In this document: piece after piece, positions 1-5,878 of the stretch | How the letters are laid out: every line of letters begins with the position of its first letter | Position numbering within the stretch: the first letter of the stretch is position 1 | The notes under the pieces: model-generated | What the model was told of the DNA's origin: nothing | Seen by the model: only the letters and a program-made list of their open reading frames with translations | The model's database searches: none | Program-made: the position numbers and the translations under genes | DNA from: Treponema sp. | Lineage (GTDB): Bacteria > Spirochaetota > Spirochaetia > Treponematales > Breznakiellaceae | DNA: 7,185 nucleotides | Reading direction: 5' to 3' | Assembly: GCA_031272575.1 (NCBI GenBank) | Contig: JAISTO010000129.1 | Span: 1-7,185, forward strand

Positions 1-14
1 GGGCGGACGACGCC

Positions 15-36
15 GGGGCGCGATGTATCGCGCCCC
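15..36. repeat. Perfect short palindrome downstream of the permease gene
   Basis: The arms GGGGCGCGAT (15-24) and ATCGCGCCCC (27-36) are exact reverse complements around a 2-base centre. The site lies about 30 bp past the stop of the leftward permease gene. It could fold at the 3' end of that transcript, but no U-run follows it in that orientation, so it is not a standard intrinsic terminator. From memory, similar GGGGCGCGAT palindromes are dispersed in other bacterial genomes, so this may be a small dispersed repeat. Confidence 0.55.
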
Positions 37-68
37 TACGGAATGACGGCATGGTAATCGCCCCCCCC

Positions 69-770
69 TCATTGATAATACGACAACTTTTTTTCGCCGA
101 GCGAAAAGGCCGCGGTGACTGCCCAGTTCATGACCAGATAAAAAATGCCGGCTATGAAAATGGGGATGGTGGAAAATTCGCGGGACGCGGCGTTTTGCGC
201 GGCGTGAAAGAGTTCGGCTACGCCGATGACCTGGGCGAGCGCGGTGTCCTTGACCAGGGTGATCACCTCGTTGCCGGAGGCCGGGAGTATGCGCTTGACG
301 ACCTGCGGCAGCACGATGCGGAAGAAGGTCTGGGCGCGGGTGAAGCCGAGCACCTTGGCGGCCTCCCACTGCCCGCGGGGGATGGCCTCGATGCCGCCGC
401 GGTAGATCTCGGCGAAGTAGGCCGCGTAGTTCAGGGTGAAGGCGATGATCACCGCGGTGAAGCGATTGTAGGCAAGGATCGCGCGGAGGGTGTTCCAAAA
501 GCCCTGCGAGGTGATGGCGCCGGCGAGCGCCTCGCGCAGGAAGGCGTAGAGATATTTGGGCGCGAAGTAGATGAAGATGAGTTGGAGGATGAGCGGCGTC
601 CCCCGCATGATGAGGAGGTAGAGGCTCGTCGCGTAACGGAGGGGCCGCGCGCGGGCCATGCGCGCGAGGGCGACCGGCAGGGCCAGCGGCACCGCGAAGA
701 GTATCGTGAGGAAAAAAACCTCCAGCGAGGTGACCGTGCCCCGCAGCATGAAGTAGAGCATTGCCTTCAT
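69..770 (-). CDS. Polar amino-acid ABC transporter permease (HisM/GlnP type)
   Basis: This is an inner-membrane permease of a polar amino-acid importer; it would work with a periplasmic binding protein and an ATPase, neither of which is in the window. With the start at 770 the protein has 233 residues, normal for the family. Hydrophobic segments alternate with short loops. The motif MRGTPLILQLIFIYF lies near residues 54-68, and the cytoplasmic EAA loop (YRGGIEAIPRGQWEAAKVLG, then a conserved LPQ) contacts the ATPase. NEVITLVKDTALAQVIGV follows, as is usual in this family. An in-frame start at 905 would add 45 residues encoded by repeat DNA and is unlikely. The start at 770 sits 6 nt after a TATACT box and has no Shine-Dalgarno, suggesting a leaderless mRNA. 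Substrate specificity cannot be read from the sequence. Confidence 0.9.
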   Translation of the reverse strand: MKAMLYFMLRGTVTSLEVFFLTILFAVPLALPVALARMARARPLRYATSLYLLIMRGTPLILQLIFIYFAPKYLYAFLREALAGAITSQGFWNTLRAILAYNRFTAVIIAFTLNYAAYFAEIYRGGIEAIPRGQWEAAKVLGFTRAQTFFRIVLPQVVKRILPASGNEVITLVKDTALAQVIGVAELFHAAQNAASREFSTIPIFIAGIFYLVMNWAVTAAFSLGEKKLSYYQ

Positions 771-806
771 GGAGACAGTATAGCGGGGCGCGGGGGGGAG
801 TGGCAA
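771..806 (-). promoter_or_regulatory. Sigma-70-type promoter of the permease gene, leaderless arrangement
   Basis: Read on the minus strand, TTGCCA (801-806) lies 18 nt upstream of TATACT (777-782). Only 6 nt (GTCTCC) separate the -10 box from the ATG. Transcription normally starts about 7 nt past the -10 box, so the first base would be the A of the ATG or very near it. No Shine-Dalgarno is present. Confidence 0.7.
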
Positions 807-1000
807 GGGGGGGGATAGGGAGTGGGGAATAGGGAGTAGGGAGTAGGGTGCACGTTGCAAGTGGGGGGCGCGTACTACCGTGAAACTATCCGGTAGTCCG
901 CGCAACTTCGCGCCAAGCGCTCCGCGCCCGCACCCTACTCCCTACTACTAGCCACTCCCTACTCCCTATCCACCCTACTCCCTACTAGCCACTCCCCAAG
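807..1000. repeat. GGGAGTA/TACTCCC tandem and inverted repeat between divergent genes
   Basis: The left side (807-848) is a series of G runs spaced by 1-4 bases, built on GGGAGTA. The right side (931-996) is its complement-like counterpart: 931-959 recurs at 971-996 with period 40 and a 3-base deletion in the second copy. The two sides are inverted relative to each other, and 835-851 matches 930-946 perfectly as a 17-bp inverted repeat. The left side on the plus strand and the right side on the minus strand each hold more than four G-runs of three or more, which fits a G-quadruplex pattern. It lies upstream of both divergent promoters. Confidence 0.8.
869..902. repeat. Hairpin nested inside the 17-bp inverted repeat
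   Basis: CGCG-T-ACTACCG (869-880) can pair with CGGTAGT-C-CGCG (891-902): 11 of 12 pairs around a 10-base loop. GTTGC (854-858) and GCAAC (902-906) add a possible alternative pairing outside it. Together with the flanking 17-bp arms (835-851 and 930-946) this makes a nested palindrome of about 112 bp. No open reading frame lies in it. It may be a small non-autonomous element, but no target-site duplication is evident. Confidence 0.6.
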
Positions 1001-1007
1001 CACCCCC

Positions 1008-1043
1008 TTCCCATTCCCCCCTCCGCTGTGCTATACTCCCCCC
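1008..1043 (+). promoter_or_regulatory. Extended -10 promoter of the CCA enzyme gene, leaderless arrangement
   Basis: TGCTATACT (1029-1037) is an extended -10 box. A weak -35 candidate, TTCCCA (1008-1013), lies 18 nt upstream of it. Exactly six C residues separate TATACT (1032-1037) from the ATG at 1044. The sequence before the ATG is all C, so no Shine-Dalgarno pairing is possible. Confidence 0.7.
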
Positions 1044-2423
1044 ATGCAGTGCGTGATTGACCCGGTCTTGCGGGAAATGACGGCCATTTTTGCGGATAAG
1101 CGCCGGCAACTCTGCCTGGTGGGGGGGGCGGTGCGGGATATGCTGCGGGGGAACCGGGCGCGCGACTGGGACCTCGCCACGGACGCGCTTCCCACGGAGG
1201 TCATCGCTATGTTCAGCGGCGGGGGGAAGGGCAGTTTCGTCATACCCACGGGGATAAAGCACGGCACGGTGACGGTGCACTACCGGGGGCGCGCCTTCGA
1301 GGTGACCACCTTCCGCAGCGAGAGCGGCTACAGCGACAAGCGGCGGCCTGACTCGGTGGTGTTCGGCACGTCTATCGAGGCCGACCTCTCGCGGCGCGAC
1401 TTCACGATGAACGCGGCCGCGTACCGCCTGCCCGCGGGCCCGCTGATCGACCCCTTCGGCGGGGCGCAGGACGTGCGCGCGCGCCTTATCCGCTGCGTGG
1501 GCCGCCCCGAGGAGCGCTTTGCCGAGGACGGCCTGCGCCCCATGCGGGCGCTCCGCTTCGCGAGTCAACTGGGCTTCACGCTGGACGCGGCCGTGCTCGC
1601 GGCTATCCCGGGGGCCATACCCTGCACCACGCGGGTAGCGCCCGAGCGCCTCCGGGACGAAATCGAGAAGATCATCGCCTCGCCCGATCCGGCGATCGGC
1701 CTCCGGCTAATGGAGCAGACCGGGCTGCTGCGACTCCTCCTCCCGGAACTGGCCGCGTGCCGGGGGGTCGAGCAGAAGGGCTTTCACCGTTTCGACGTGC
1801 TCGATCATTCGCTCCTCGCCTGCGGCTTCGCGGCCAGAAAGGGGTACAGCCAGGAAGTGCGTACCGCCGCGCTCCTGCACGACATCGGGAAGCCCCTCTG
1901 CGCCCGCAAAGACAGCGGCGGCATCTGGACCTTTTACAATCACGAAAAAGAATCCGAGCGCCTTGCGCGGAACATACTCCTGCGCTTCCGCTGGCCTAAC
2001 GCGTTCATCGAAACGGTCTGTCATCTTGTATCCGAGCATATGTTTCATTATGATGATAGTTGGACCGCCGCGGCGGTGCGGCGCTTTATTATCAGGGTAG
2101 GCGAGGAGAGCCTCAGGCCGCTCTGGCATTTGCGGAGAGCCGACGCTTACGGCATGACGGGCCAGCCCCCCCCCGCTGACTTTCTGCTCCCCTTGCAGGA
2201 GCGGGTCGAAAAGGCGCTCGCCGCGAAAAACGCGCTCTCGCTCAAGGACCTCGCCCTCAACGGCCGCGACCTGCTGGCGCTCGGCGTCCCCGCCGGCAAG
2301 CGCGTGGGGGTCATCCTGCGGGAACTCCTCGCCGCGGTCGTGGAGGACCCGTCCCTGAACACGCGGGACGGTCTGCTCGACCTCGCGGGGAGGATGCGGG
2401 GCGATTACCGCCCCCCCTCTTGA
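1044..2423 (+). CDS. cca: CCA tRNA nucleotidyltransferase with HD domain (class II)
   Basis: This cytoplasmic enzyme adds or repairs the 3'-terminal CCA of tRNAs from CTP and ATP. The 459-residue protein opens with the nucleotidyltransferase head: LVGGAVRD (25-32), the metal-binding pair in DWDLATDA (D41, D43), RRDFTMNA (118-124) and the base-selecting EDGLRPMRALRF (161-172, EDxxRxxR type). An HD domain follows, with H255 and HD279-280 in LLHDIGK, then FYNHEKESERLA (297-308). The C-terminal part holds the typical LALNGRDLLALGVPAGKRVG (403-422). It could favour CC or A addition, or act as a poly(A) polymerase, which motifs alone cannot settle, but the overall layout fits a CCA-adding enzyme. 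A run of eight G (1121-1128) encodes part of the active-site GG, and nine C lie at 2166-2174. The gene appears monocistronic, with the recA promoter starting at its stop codon. Confidence 0.92.
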   Translation: MQCVIDPVLREMTAIFADKRRQLCLVGGAVRDMLRGNRARDWDLATDALPTEVIAMFSGGGKGSFVIPTGIKHGTVTVHYRGRAFEVTTFRSESGYSDKRRPDSVVFGTSIEADLSRRDFTMNAAAYRLPAGPLIDPFGGAQDVRARLIRCVGRPEERFAEDGLRPMRALRFASQLGFTLDAAVLAAIPGAIPCTTRVAPERLRDEIEKIIASPDPAIGLRLMEQTGLLRLLLPELAACRGVEQKGFHRFDVLDHSLLACGFAARKGYSQEVRTAALLHDIGKPLCARKDSGGIWTFYNHEKESERLARNILLRFRWPNAFIETVCHLVSEHMFHYDDSWTAAAVRRFIIRVGEESLRPLWHLRRADAYGMTGQPPPADFLLPLQERVEKALAAKNALSLKDLALNGRDLLALGVPAGKRVGVILRELLAAVVEDPSLNTRDGLLDLAGRMRGDYRPPS

Positions 2424-2449
2424 AAAAAATGAAAATTTTTTGCTATAAT
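2420..2449 (+). promoter_or_regulatory. Promoter of the recA transcription unit
   Basis: TTGAAA (2420-2425) and TATAAT (2444-2449) are separated by 18 nt. TG at 2441-2442 makes an extended -10, and the spacer is A- and T-rich. The -35 box overlaps the TGA stop of the CCA gene. The predicted start near 2456 gives a leader of about 50 nt before recA. I see no obvious LexA-type operator, so SOS control is not supported from this stretch. Confidence 0.8.
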
Positions 2450-2458
2450 CAGGGGAAA

Positions 2459-2527
2459 ATGACTTTAAAGTGCACGGTGGCGCCATATATGTGCAGGGAG
2501 GAAAGGTATGGCAAAAGTGGACAATGA
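2459..2527 (+). CDS. Possible 22-residue upstream ORF overlapping the recA start
   Basis: An ATG at 2459 opens a 22-codon frame ending in TGA at 2525-2527, 20 nt inside recA in another frame. The ATG lies 9 nt after the -10 box, so it would be almost at the 5' end of the mRNA; AGGGG (2451-2455) precedes it, but may be only partly transcribed. Translation here would run over the recA Shine-Dalgarno (2496-2501) and could affect recA initiation. The peptide matches nothing I recognise. It may be chance. Confidence 0.25.
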   Translation: MTLKCTVAPYMCREERYGKSGQ

Positions 2528-3761
2528 AAAAAACAGGATTGTTTCTCCGACGTCGGCTGACGAAAAAAAGAAGGCTCTGGAGGCCGCGCGCCTGCAGATC
2601 GAGAAACAGTACGGCGCGGGCGCCCTCATCCGTATGGGGGAGGGGGCCGCGAACACGGGGATAGAGGTTGTCCCCTCGGGATCGATTCTTCTGGACGAGG
2701 CGCTCGGCATCGGGGGCTACCCAAGGGGTCGTATCATCGAAATCTACGGGCCGGAGTCCTCGGGCAAGACGACTCTGGCGCTCCATGCGGTCGCGGAGGC
2801 GCAGAAACTGGGGGGCATAGCGGCGTTCATCGACGCGGAACACGCCCTGGATTCGGTCTACGCGAAGAACCTGGGGGTCAACATCGACGAACTCTACGTC
2901 GCCCAGCCCGACTCCGGCGAGCAGGCGCTCGAAATCGCCGAAAGCCTCGTCCGCTCGGGCGCGGTTGACGTCATCGTGGTGGACTCGGTGGCGGCCCTTA
3001 CCCCTCAGGCGGAGATCGACGGGGACATGGGGGACGCGCAGATGGGGCTCCAGGCCCGGCTTATGAGCCAGGCCATGCGGAAACTCACCGCGATCATTTC
3101 AAAATCCCGCACTATCCTTATCTTCATCAACCAGATTCGTATGAAGATAGGGGTGATGTTCGGGAACCCCGAAACGACCACCGGCGGCAACGCGCTCAAG
3201 TTCTACTCGTCGGTGCGGCTCGAGGTGCGCAAGATCGAAACGATCGAGGGGGGCAAGGACACCGACGCGCTCGGCAACCGTGTGCGGGTCAAGGTGGTCA
3301 AGAACAAGGTGGCGCCTCCCTTCAGGCGGGCCGAAATGGACATCATCTTCGGGAAGGGGGTGTCCGCGGCCGGCAGCCTCCTCGACGCGGCGGTCAAGTA
3401 CAACATCATCGACAAGAAGGGGGCCTGGTTCTCGTACGGCGAAGAGAAGATCGCGCAGGGCCGCGAGAGCGCGCGGGAGTATCTCGAAACGAACAAGGAC
3501 TTCGCGCGGGAGGTAGAAGCGAAACTCCGCGATGTCATGTTCCCGGGCCGCGAAAACCCCGCGCAGCAGAAGGGGAAGGCCCCGCCAAAGGCCAAGCCGT
3601 CCGCCGCCCCTGCCGCCGCGCCGCCCGCCGGCAGCGCAGGGGCCGGCAGCCCCGCGCCCGCGCCTGCCGCCCCGGCCGCGGTCCCCGTGGTCGAGGCCGC
3701 GGTATTCGCGGCGGACGCTGCCGCGGATGCCGCCGCCCCGGAGGACGATGATCTCTTCTGA
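2508..3761 (+). CDS. recA: Recombinase RecA with an unusually long Ala/Pro-rich tail
   Basis: RecA is the ATP-dependent strand-exchange protein of recombinational repair; it forms filaments on single-stranded DNA. The 417-residue protein has Walker A GPESSGKTT (81-89), the catalytic glutamate in FIDAEHALD (E111), Walker B VIVVDS (155-160), and loop L2 around FINQIRMKIGVMFGNPETTT (206-225), followed by GGNALKFYSSVR. Usual RecA length is about 340-355. The excess is about 15 N-terminal residues before the core and a low-complexity Lys/Ala/Pro tail from about 355 that ends in the acidic PEDDDLF. The start is fixed by GGGAGG (2496-2501) 6 nt upstream. The 3' end overlaps folK by 14 nt, so the two are probably translated together. 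Antisense frames here are shadows of its GC-rich codons. Confidence 0.98.
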   Translation: MAKVDNEKNRIVSPTSADEKKKALEAARLQIEKQYGAGALIRMGEGAANTGIEVVPSGSILLDEALGIGGYPRGRIIEIYGPESSGKTTLALHAVAEAQKLGGIAAFIDAEHALDSVYAKNLGVNIDELYVAQPDSGEQALEIAESLVRSGAVDVIVVDSVAALTPQAEIDGDMGDAQMGLQARLMSQAMRKLTAIISKSRTILIFINQIRMKIGVMFGNPETTTGGNALKFYSSVRLEVRKIETIEGGKDTDALGNRVRVKVVKNKVAPPFRRAEMDIIFGKGVSAAGSLLDAAVKYNIIDKKGAWFSYGEEKIAQGRESAREYLETNKDFAREVEAKLRDVMFPGRENPAQQKGKAPPKAKPSAAPAAAPPAGSAGAGSPAPAPAAPAAVPVVEAAVFAADAAADAAAPEDDDLF

Positions 3762-4248
3762 TGTGGTGCTTGGCCTCGGCTCGAACCTGGGCGACTCGCC
3801 CGCGGTTCTTGCCGGGGCCGCGGCGCGTCTGGGGGAACTGCTCACCTGCCCCCGGCAGGCGAGCCTCTACCTGAGCGCGCCGCTCCATGTGACGGAGCAG
3901 CCGCTGTTCTACAACACGGCGGTCGCGGGCCGCTTTGACGGGCCGCCCGAGGCCCTCCTTGCGGCCGCCCAGCGCATAGAGGCCGCGTTCGGACGGGATC
4001 GCGCGCGCGAGACCCGCTGGGGCCCCCGTCCGCTCGACATCGACATACTCCTCTTCGGGGGCCGTATCGTGTCAACGCCGCTCCTCGAGATACCCCACCC
4101 CCGCTTAAAGGAGCGCCGCTTCGCGCTTGTGCCCCTGCTCGAACTGGAGCCCGACGCCGTGGAGCCGGGCACAGGCGCCCCCTACCGGGCCTTTCTCGAA
4201 GCGCTAAAAGCGCCGCTTCCCGCGCGCGACTGGGTAAGGAAAATATGA
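3748..4248 (+). CDS. folK: 2-amino-4-hydroxy-6-hydroxymethyldihydropteridine pyrophosphokinase (HPPK)
   Basis: HPPK transfers pyrophosphate from ATP to 6-hydroxymethyl-7,8-dihydropterin, the step before dihydropteroate synthase in folate synthesis. With the start at 3748 the protein has 166 residues, normal for stand-alone HPPK. Visible motifs are VLGLGSNLGD (7-16), QPLFYNTAV (51-59), and the signature RWGPRPLDIDILLFGG (90-105), whose D97 and D99 should bind Mg2+. IPHPRLKERRFALVPLLEL (115-133) follows. The frame stays open for 72 codons upstream, but that part only shadows the recA tail. GGAGG (3740-3744) precedes the chosen ATG. It overlaps recA by 14 nt and shares ATGA with the next gene. 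The other folate genes are not in the window. Confidence 0.94.
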   Translation: MISSDVVLGLGSNLGDSPAVLAGAAARLGELLTCPRQASLYLSAPLHVTEQPLFYNTAVAGRFDGPPEALLAAAQRIEAAFGRDRARETRWGPRPLDIDILLFGGRIVSTPLLEIPHPRLKERRFALVPLLELEPDAVEPGTGAPYRAFLEALKAPLPARDWVRKI

Positions 4249-4880
4249 TTCCCCCGCTCATAAAACGCCCCGCGCGTTCGCGCGCGGGATGCCGCGCCGC
4301 GCTGACGCTGTTGCTGTCGATAGCCGTATCAAGGCCGGCGCTGACGCAGGAACGCGAAGACTGGGAAAGCCAGTTCCGCCTCGAAGTGGGCGCGTCCGGG
4401 CTTTCCCCCCTTATACGGGAAGAACTGATAAAACTCCGCAGGGTTACCCTGAACCCGGGCCTCAATTTTGGAAGTTTTTGGTATTTCAACAAGCTGTTCG
4501 GGCTGGGGCTTGCCTTCAACATTGCCTATCCCATTACCGGCGAAAGCAGTTTCCCTCTCACGGCTGAATTCCTGGCTGGGCCGGAGTATATGTTCCGCAA
4601 GAATCGCTTCGCGCTGCGGGTAGGCACGGGCTTCTACACGGTCCTTAGGCCGCACAAGCAGGGCATCGTAACGAGCGGCGACCCGTCGGGGACGGTGCTC
4701 TGGGATTTCGGCGTGGGCCTGAGTTTGGGGATGGACGTACATATCAATAAACTGCTGTACCTCTACTGCAAAGTGGAGGGGGGGGCGGTATTTGTTCACA
4801 AGATTGATTTTTCCGTTTCGCCGGGCATAGGCGTCGGTTTCAAAAAAAACAGGTATCCGGTAAAGCGCCAATTGGATTAA
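4245..4880 (+). CDS. Putative outer-membrane beta-barrel protein, unknown function
   Basis: I do not recognise a named family. The 211-residue product starts with a basic stretch (KRPARSRAGCR), a hydrophobic core (AALTLLLSIAVS) and a likely cleavage region near ALTQ (about residue 35), which reads as a signal peptide. The rest alternates polar and hydrophobic or aromatic residues with glycines, as in FGLGLAFNIAYPI, RFALRVGTGFYTVL and WDFGVGLSLGMDVHI. It ends with SPGIGVGFKKN and a short basic tail. This fits a small beta-barrel or an outer-membrane-facing protein of a diderm. The ATG overlaps the folK stop as ATGA, with AAGGA (4236-4240) upstream, so it is probably co-translated with folK. 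A run of eight G lies at 4778-4785. Confidence 0.7.
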   Translation: MIPPLIKRPARSRAGCRAALTLLLSIAVSRPALTQEREDWESQFRLEVGASGLSPLIREELIKLRRVTLNPGLNFGSFWYFNKLFGLGLAFNIAYPITGESSFPLTAEFLAGPEYMFRKNRFALRVGTGFYTVLRPHKQGIVTSGDPSGTVLWDFGVGLSLGMDVHINKLLYLYCKVEGGAVFVHKIDFSVSPGIGVGFKKNRYPVKRQLD

Positions 4881-4903
4881 CTTTTTTTTCTCCGTGCCGA
4901 TAT
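4877..4903 (+). promoter_or_regulatory. Sigma-28 (FliA) type flagellar promoter candidate
   Basis: TTAACTTT (4877-4884), 11 nt, then GCCGATAT (4896-4903) match the FliA consensus TAAAGTTT-N11-GCCGATAA at 13 of 16 positions with the exact spacing. The -35 half overlaps the stop of the preceding gene. TATTAT (4901-4906) could alternatively serve as a sigma-70 -10 box, but no good -35 is correctly spaced. The start site would fall around 4910, just upstream of or at the GGGG Shine-Dalgarno-like run (4911-4914) of the next gene. Confidence 0.6.
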
Positions 4904-4920
4904 TATAAGCGGGGATAAAT

Positions 4921-5457
4921 ATGAAAGAACACTATGCGTGGAATTTTTCCGCTTGTACCGAAGTGCTCGCACGGGAGATTGCGCTGCTGAAACGCACCGC
5001 GCTCGTTCAGGAAGAGGCGCGTTCTGCGGCGGCGGTCCGCGAGTGGTCTGGTTTTGCGAAGCGGCAGCGGGACGCCGAGCGTCTCGGCCGCGAGTTTGAT
5101 CGTCTCGAGGCAGAGCGCTGCGCGCTCTTCGCCGCATTGGGCGAGAGCCTCTCGGGGCGCGGTTCGCCGAAGGCAGAGGGCCTCCCCTGCGAAGGCACCC
5201 CCTTTTACGCGCTCTGCGCGGTGCTTACCGAAAGTGAACGTATCGAAATGGGGAAACTGTACCGCGAACTCAAGTTCGAGGCAGTCAAAGTAAAAATGAT
5301 GCAGCAAAGTTTTGTTCAATATCTTGAGGAAATCAAAAATGTGGCGGCGGCCTTCATCGAGTCGGCCTTTCCTTCCCGCGGGGGAAAACTCTACTCGGCC
5401 CTGGGCAGCCGAATCCCCGCGGACATGCGCAGCATGATCGTGAACCGGCAGGTTTAA
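4921..5457 (+). CDS. FlgN-like flagellar export chaperone (tentative)
   Basis: FlgN-family proteins are cytoplasmic helical chaperones that keep the hook-filament junction proteins FlgK and FlgL ready for flagellar export. This 178-residue product is predicted almost wholly helical. Residues 12-75 are rich in Glu, Arg, Ala and Leu with heptad-like spacing (LAREIALLKRTALVQEEA, FDRLEAERCALFAALG). A less ordered middle (76-95) follows, then a second long helix (100-147). The C-terminal LYSALGSRIPADMRSMIVNR resembles the conserved tail I associate with spirochaetal FlgN-like proteins. Length and layout fit FlgN, but the family is poorly conserved. The sigma-28-type promoter just upstream supports a flagellar role. 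No other flagellar gene is in the window. GGGG (4911-4914) is a modest ribosome binding site. The stop codon lies inside a palindrome. Confidence 0.58.
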   Translation: MKEHYAWNFSACTEVLAREIALLKRTALVQEEARSAAAVREWSGFAKRQRDAERLGREFDRLEAERCALFAALGESLSGRGSPKAEGLPCEGTPFYALCAVLTESERIEMGKLYRELKFEAVKVKMMQQSFVQYLEEIKNVAAAFIESAFPSRGGKLYSALGSRIPADMRSMIVNRQV

Positions 5458-5464
5458 CCTGCCG
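5446..5464. repeat. Palindrome spanning the flgN-like stop codon
   Basis: CGGCAGGTT (5446-5454) and AACCTGCCG (5456-5464) pair perfectly around one central T. The TAA stop (5455-5457) is at the centre, so the last codons (Arg-Gln-Val) are encoded by the left arm. No U-run follows, so it may stabilise the mRNA 3' end or be a short repeat rather than terminate transcription. Confidence 0.6.
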
Positions 5465-5480
5465 AACAATAGCAGCCGCA

Positions 5481-5561
5481 TCCCCCCCCTTTGGGGGGGT
5501 AGGGGGGGGCACGAAAGAGGTCATCCTCCCCCCCGGGGAGGATGCGAAGATTGTCCCCCCC
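5481..5561. repeat. Poly-C/poly-G hairpin cluster
   Basis: Eight C (5482-5489) and seven G (5493-5499) can pair across three T. Eight further G (5502-5509) could instead pair with seven C (5555-5561). Between them CATCCTCCCC (5522-5531) and GGGGAGGATG (5535-5544) form a perfect 10-bp stem with a 3-base loop. No coding potential is seen. The homopolymer lengths are the part most likely to vary or be misread. Confidence 0.6.
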
Positions 5562-5583
5562 TCTAAAAAATCAGGATTATAAG

Positions 5584-5679
5584 AATTTAACCGCGAATTA
5601 CGCGAATATTATTCTTAAAATTCGCGTTCATTCGCATAATTCGTTAGCAACGAAGTTGCTACTAATTCGCGGTTAAATT
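5584..5679. repeat. Composite inverted repeat with 17-bp perfect ends (CGCGAAT family)
   Basis: Positions 5584-5600 and 5663-5679 are perfect 17-bp inverted repeats starting AATTTAACCGCGAAT. Inside, CGCGAAT occurs at 5592-5598 and 5601-5607, and its complement ATTCGCG at 5620-5626, with decayed copies near 5630 and 5639 and a good one at 5665-5671. A second palindrome, TAGCAAC-gaa-GTTGCTA (5645-5661), interrupts the right half and may be a later insertion. It has no ORF. From memory, words of this type recur between genes in many unrelated bacteria. Confidence 0.7.
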
Positions 5680-5715
5680 TTGACTCCCCTCCAAAAACAA
5701 GGAATCTTTAAACAG

Positions 5716-5807
5716 TCCACAGATACACACAGATAATCACCGATTTTCACCAATTAAAGACACGATTAGTAATAAGAAATCTGTGTTTATCTGTGTAAAT
5801 CTGTGGA
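5716..5807. repeat. Imperfect inverted repeat of CACAGAT/ATCTGTG units
   Basis: Arms 5716-5742 and 5781-5807 match at 23 of 27 positions as reverse complements around a 38-bp centre. Each arm is a series of CACAGAT-like units about 10-11 bp apart (TCCACAGAT, ACACAGATAA, then decayed copies), one helical turn. The outer ends TCCACAGAT and ATCTGTGGA are perfect. The layout resembles the neighbouring 5584-5679 element although the word is different. It has no ORF. Confidence 0.7.
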
Positions 5808-5834
5808 TACAATAGCGTACGGGTGGGGGAGGGG

Positions 5835-5878
5835 TAAAATAAAAAAGGCTGAAACCAAACCGAAGTCTGGCTCCAGCC
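5835..5878 (-). terminator. Strong intrinsic terminator with UUCG tetraloop, minus strand
   Basis: Read on the minus strand, GGCUG-GAG-CCAGAC pairs with GUUUGG-UUU-CAGCC as a continuous 14-bp stem (including G-U pairs) closed by a UUCG loop (5864-5861). Six U and then AUUUUA (5846-5835) follow directly. The plus strand has A residues before the stem and no U-run after it, so the direction is clear. No minus-strand protein gene precedes it; galM starts in the opposite direction. Confidence 0.85.

Noticed and set aside
51..818. Long plus-strand frame opposite the permease gene
   Set aside because: It is a shadow: the composition is biased to Gly, Arg and Glu with no motif, while the minus strand gives a clear permease.
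931..996. CRISPR-like repeats
   Set aside because: There are only two long copies at period 40, the inner part is itself repetitive, and there are no distinct spacers or cas genes.
2450..2507. LexA/SOS operator upstream of recA
   Set aside because: TGCAC (2471-2475) and GTGCA (2491-2495) are inverted but widely spaced, and TGGCGCCA (2478-2485) is not centred between them; no recognised SOS box is present.
3099..3845. Long minus-strand frame opposite recA and folK
   Set aside because: High GC keeps antisense frames open; the product is Arg/Gly-rich, with no start signals or motifs.
4868..4890. Intrinsic terminator between the barrel gene and the flgN-like gene
   Set aside because: CCAATTGG followed by a run of T lacks a workable loop, and the T-run is better explained as the spacer of the sigma-28-type promoter.
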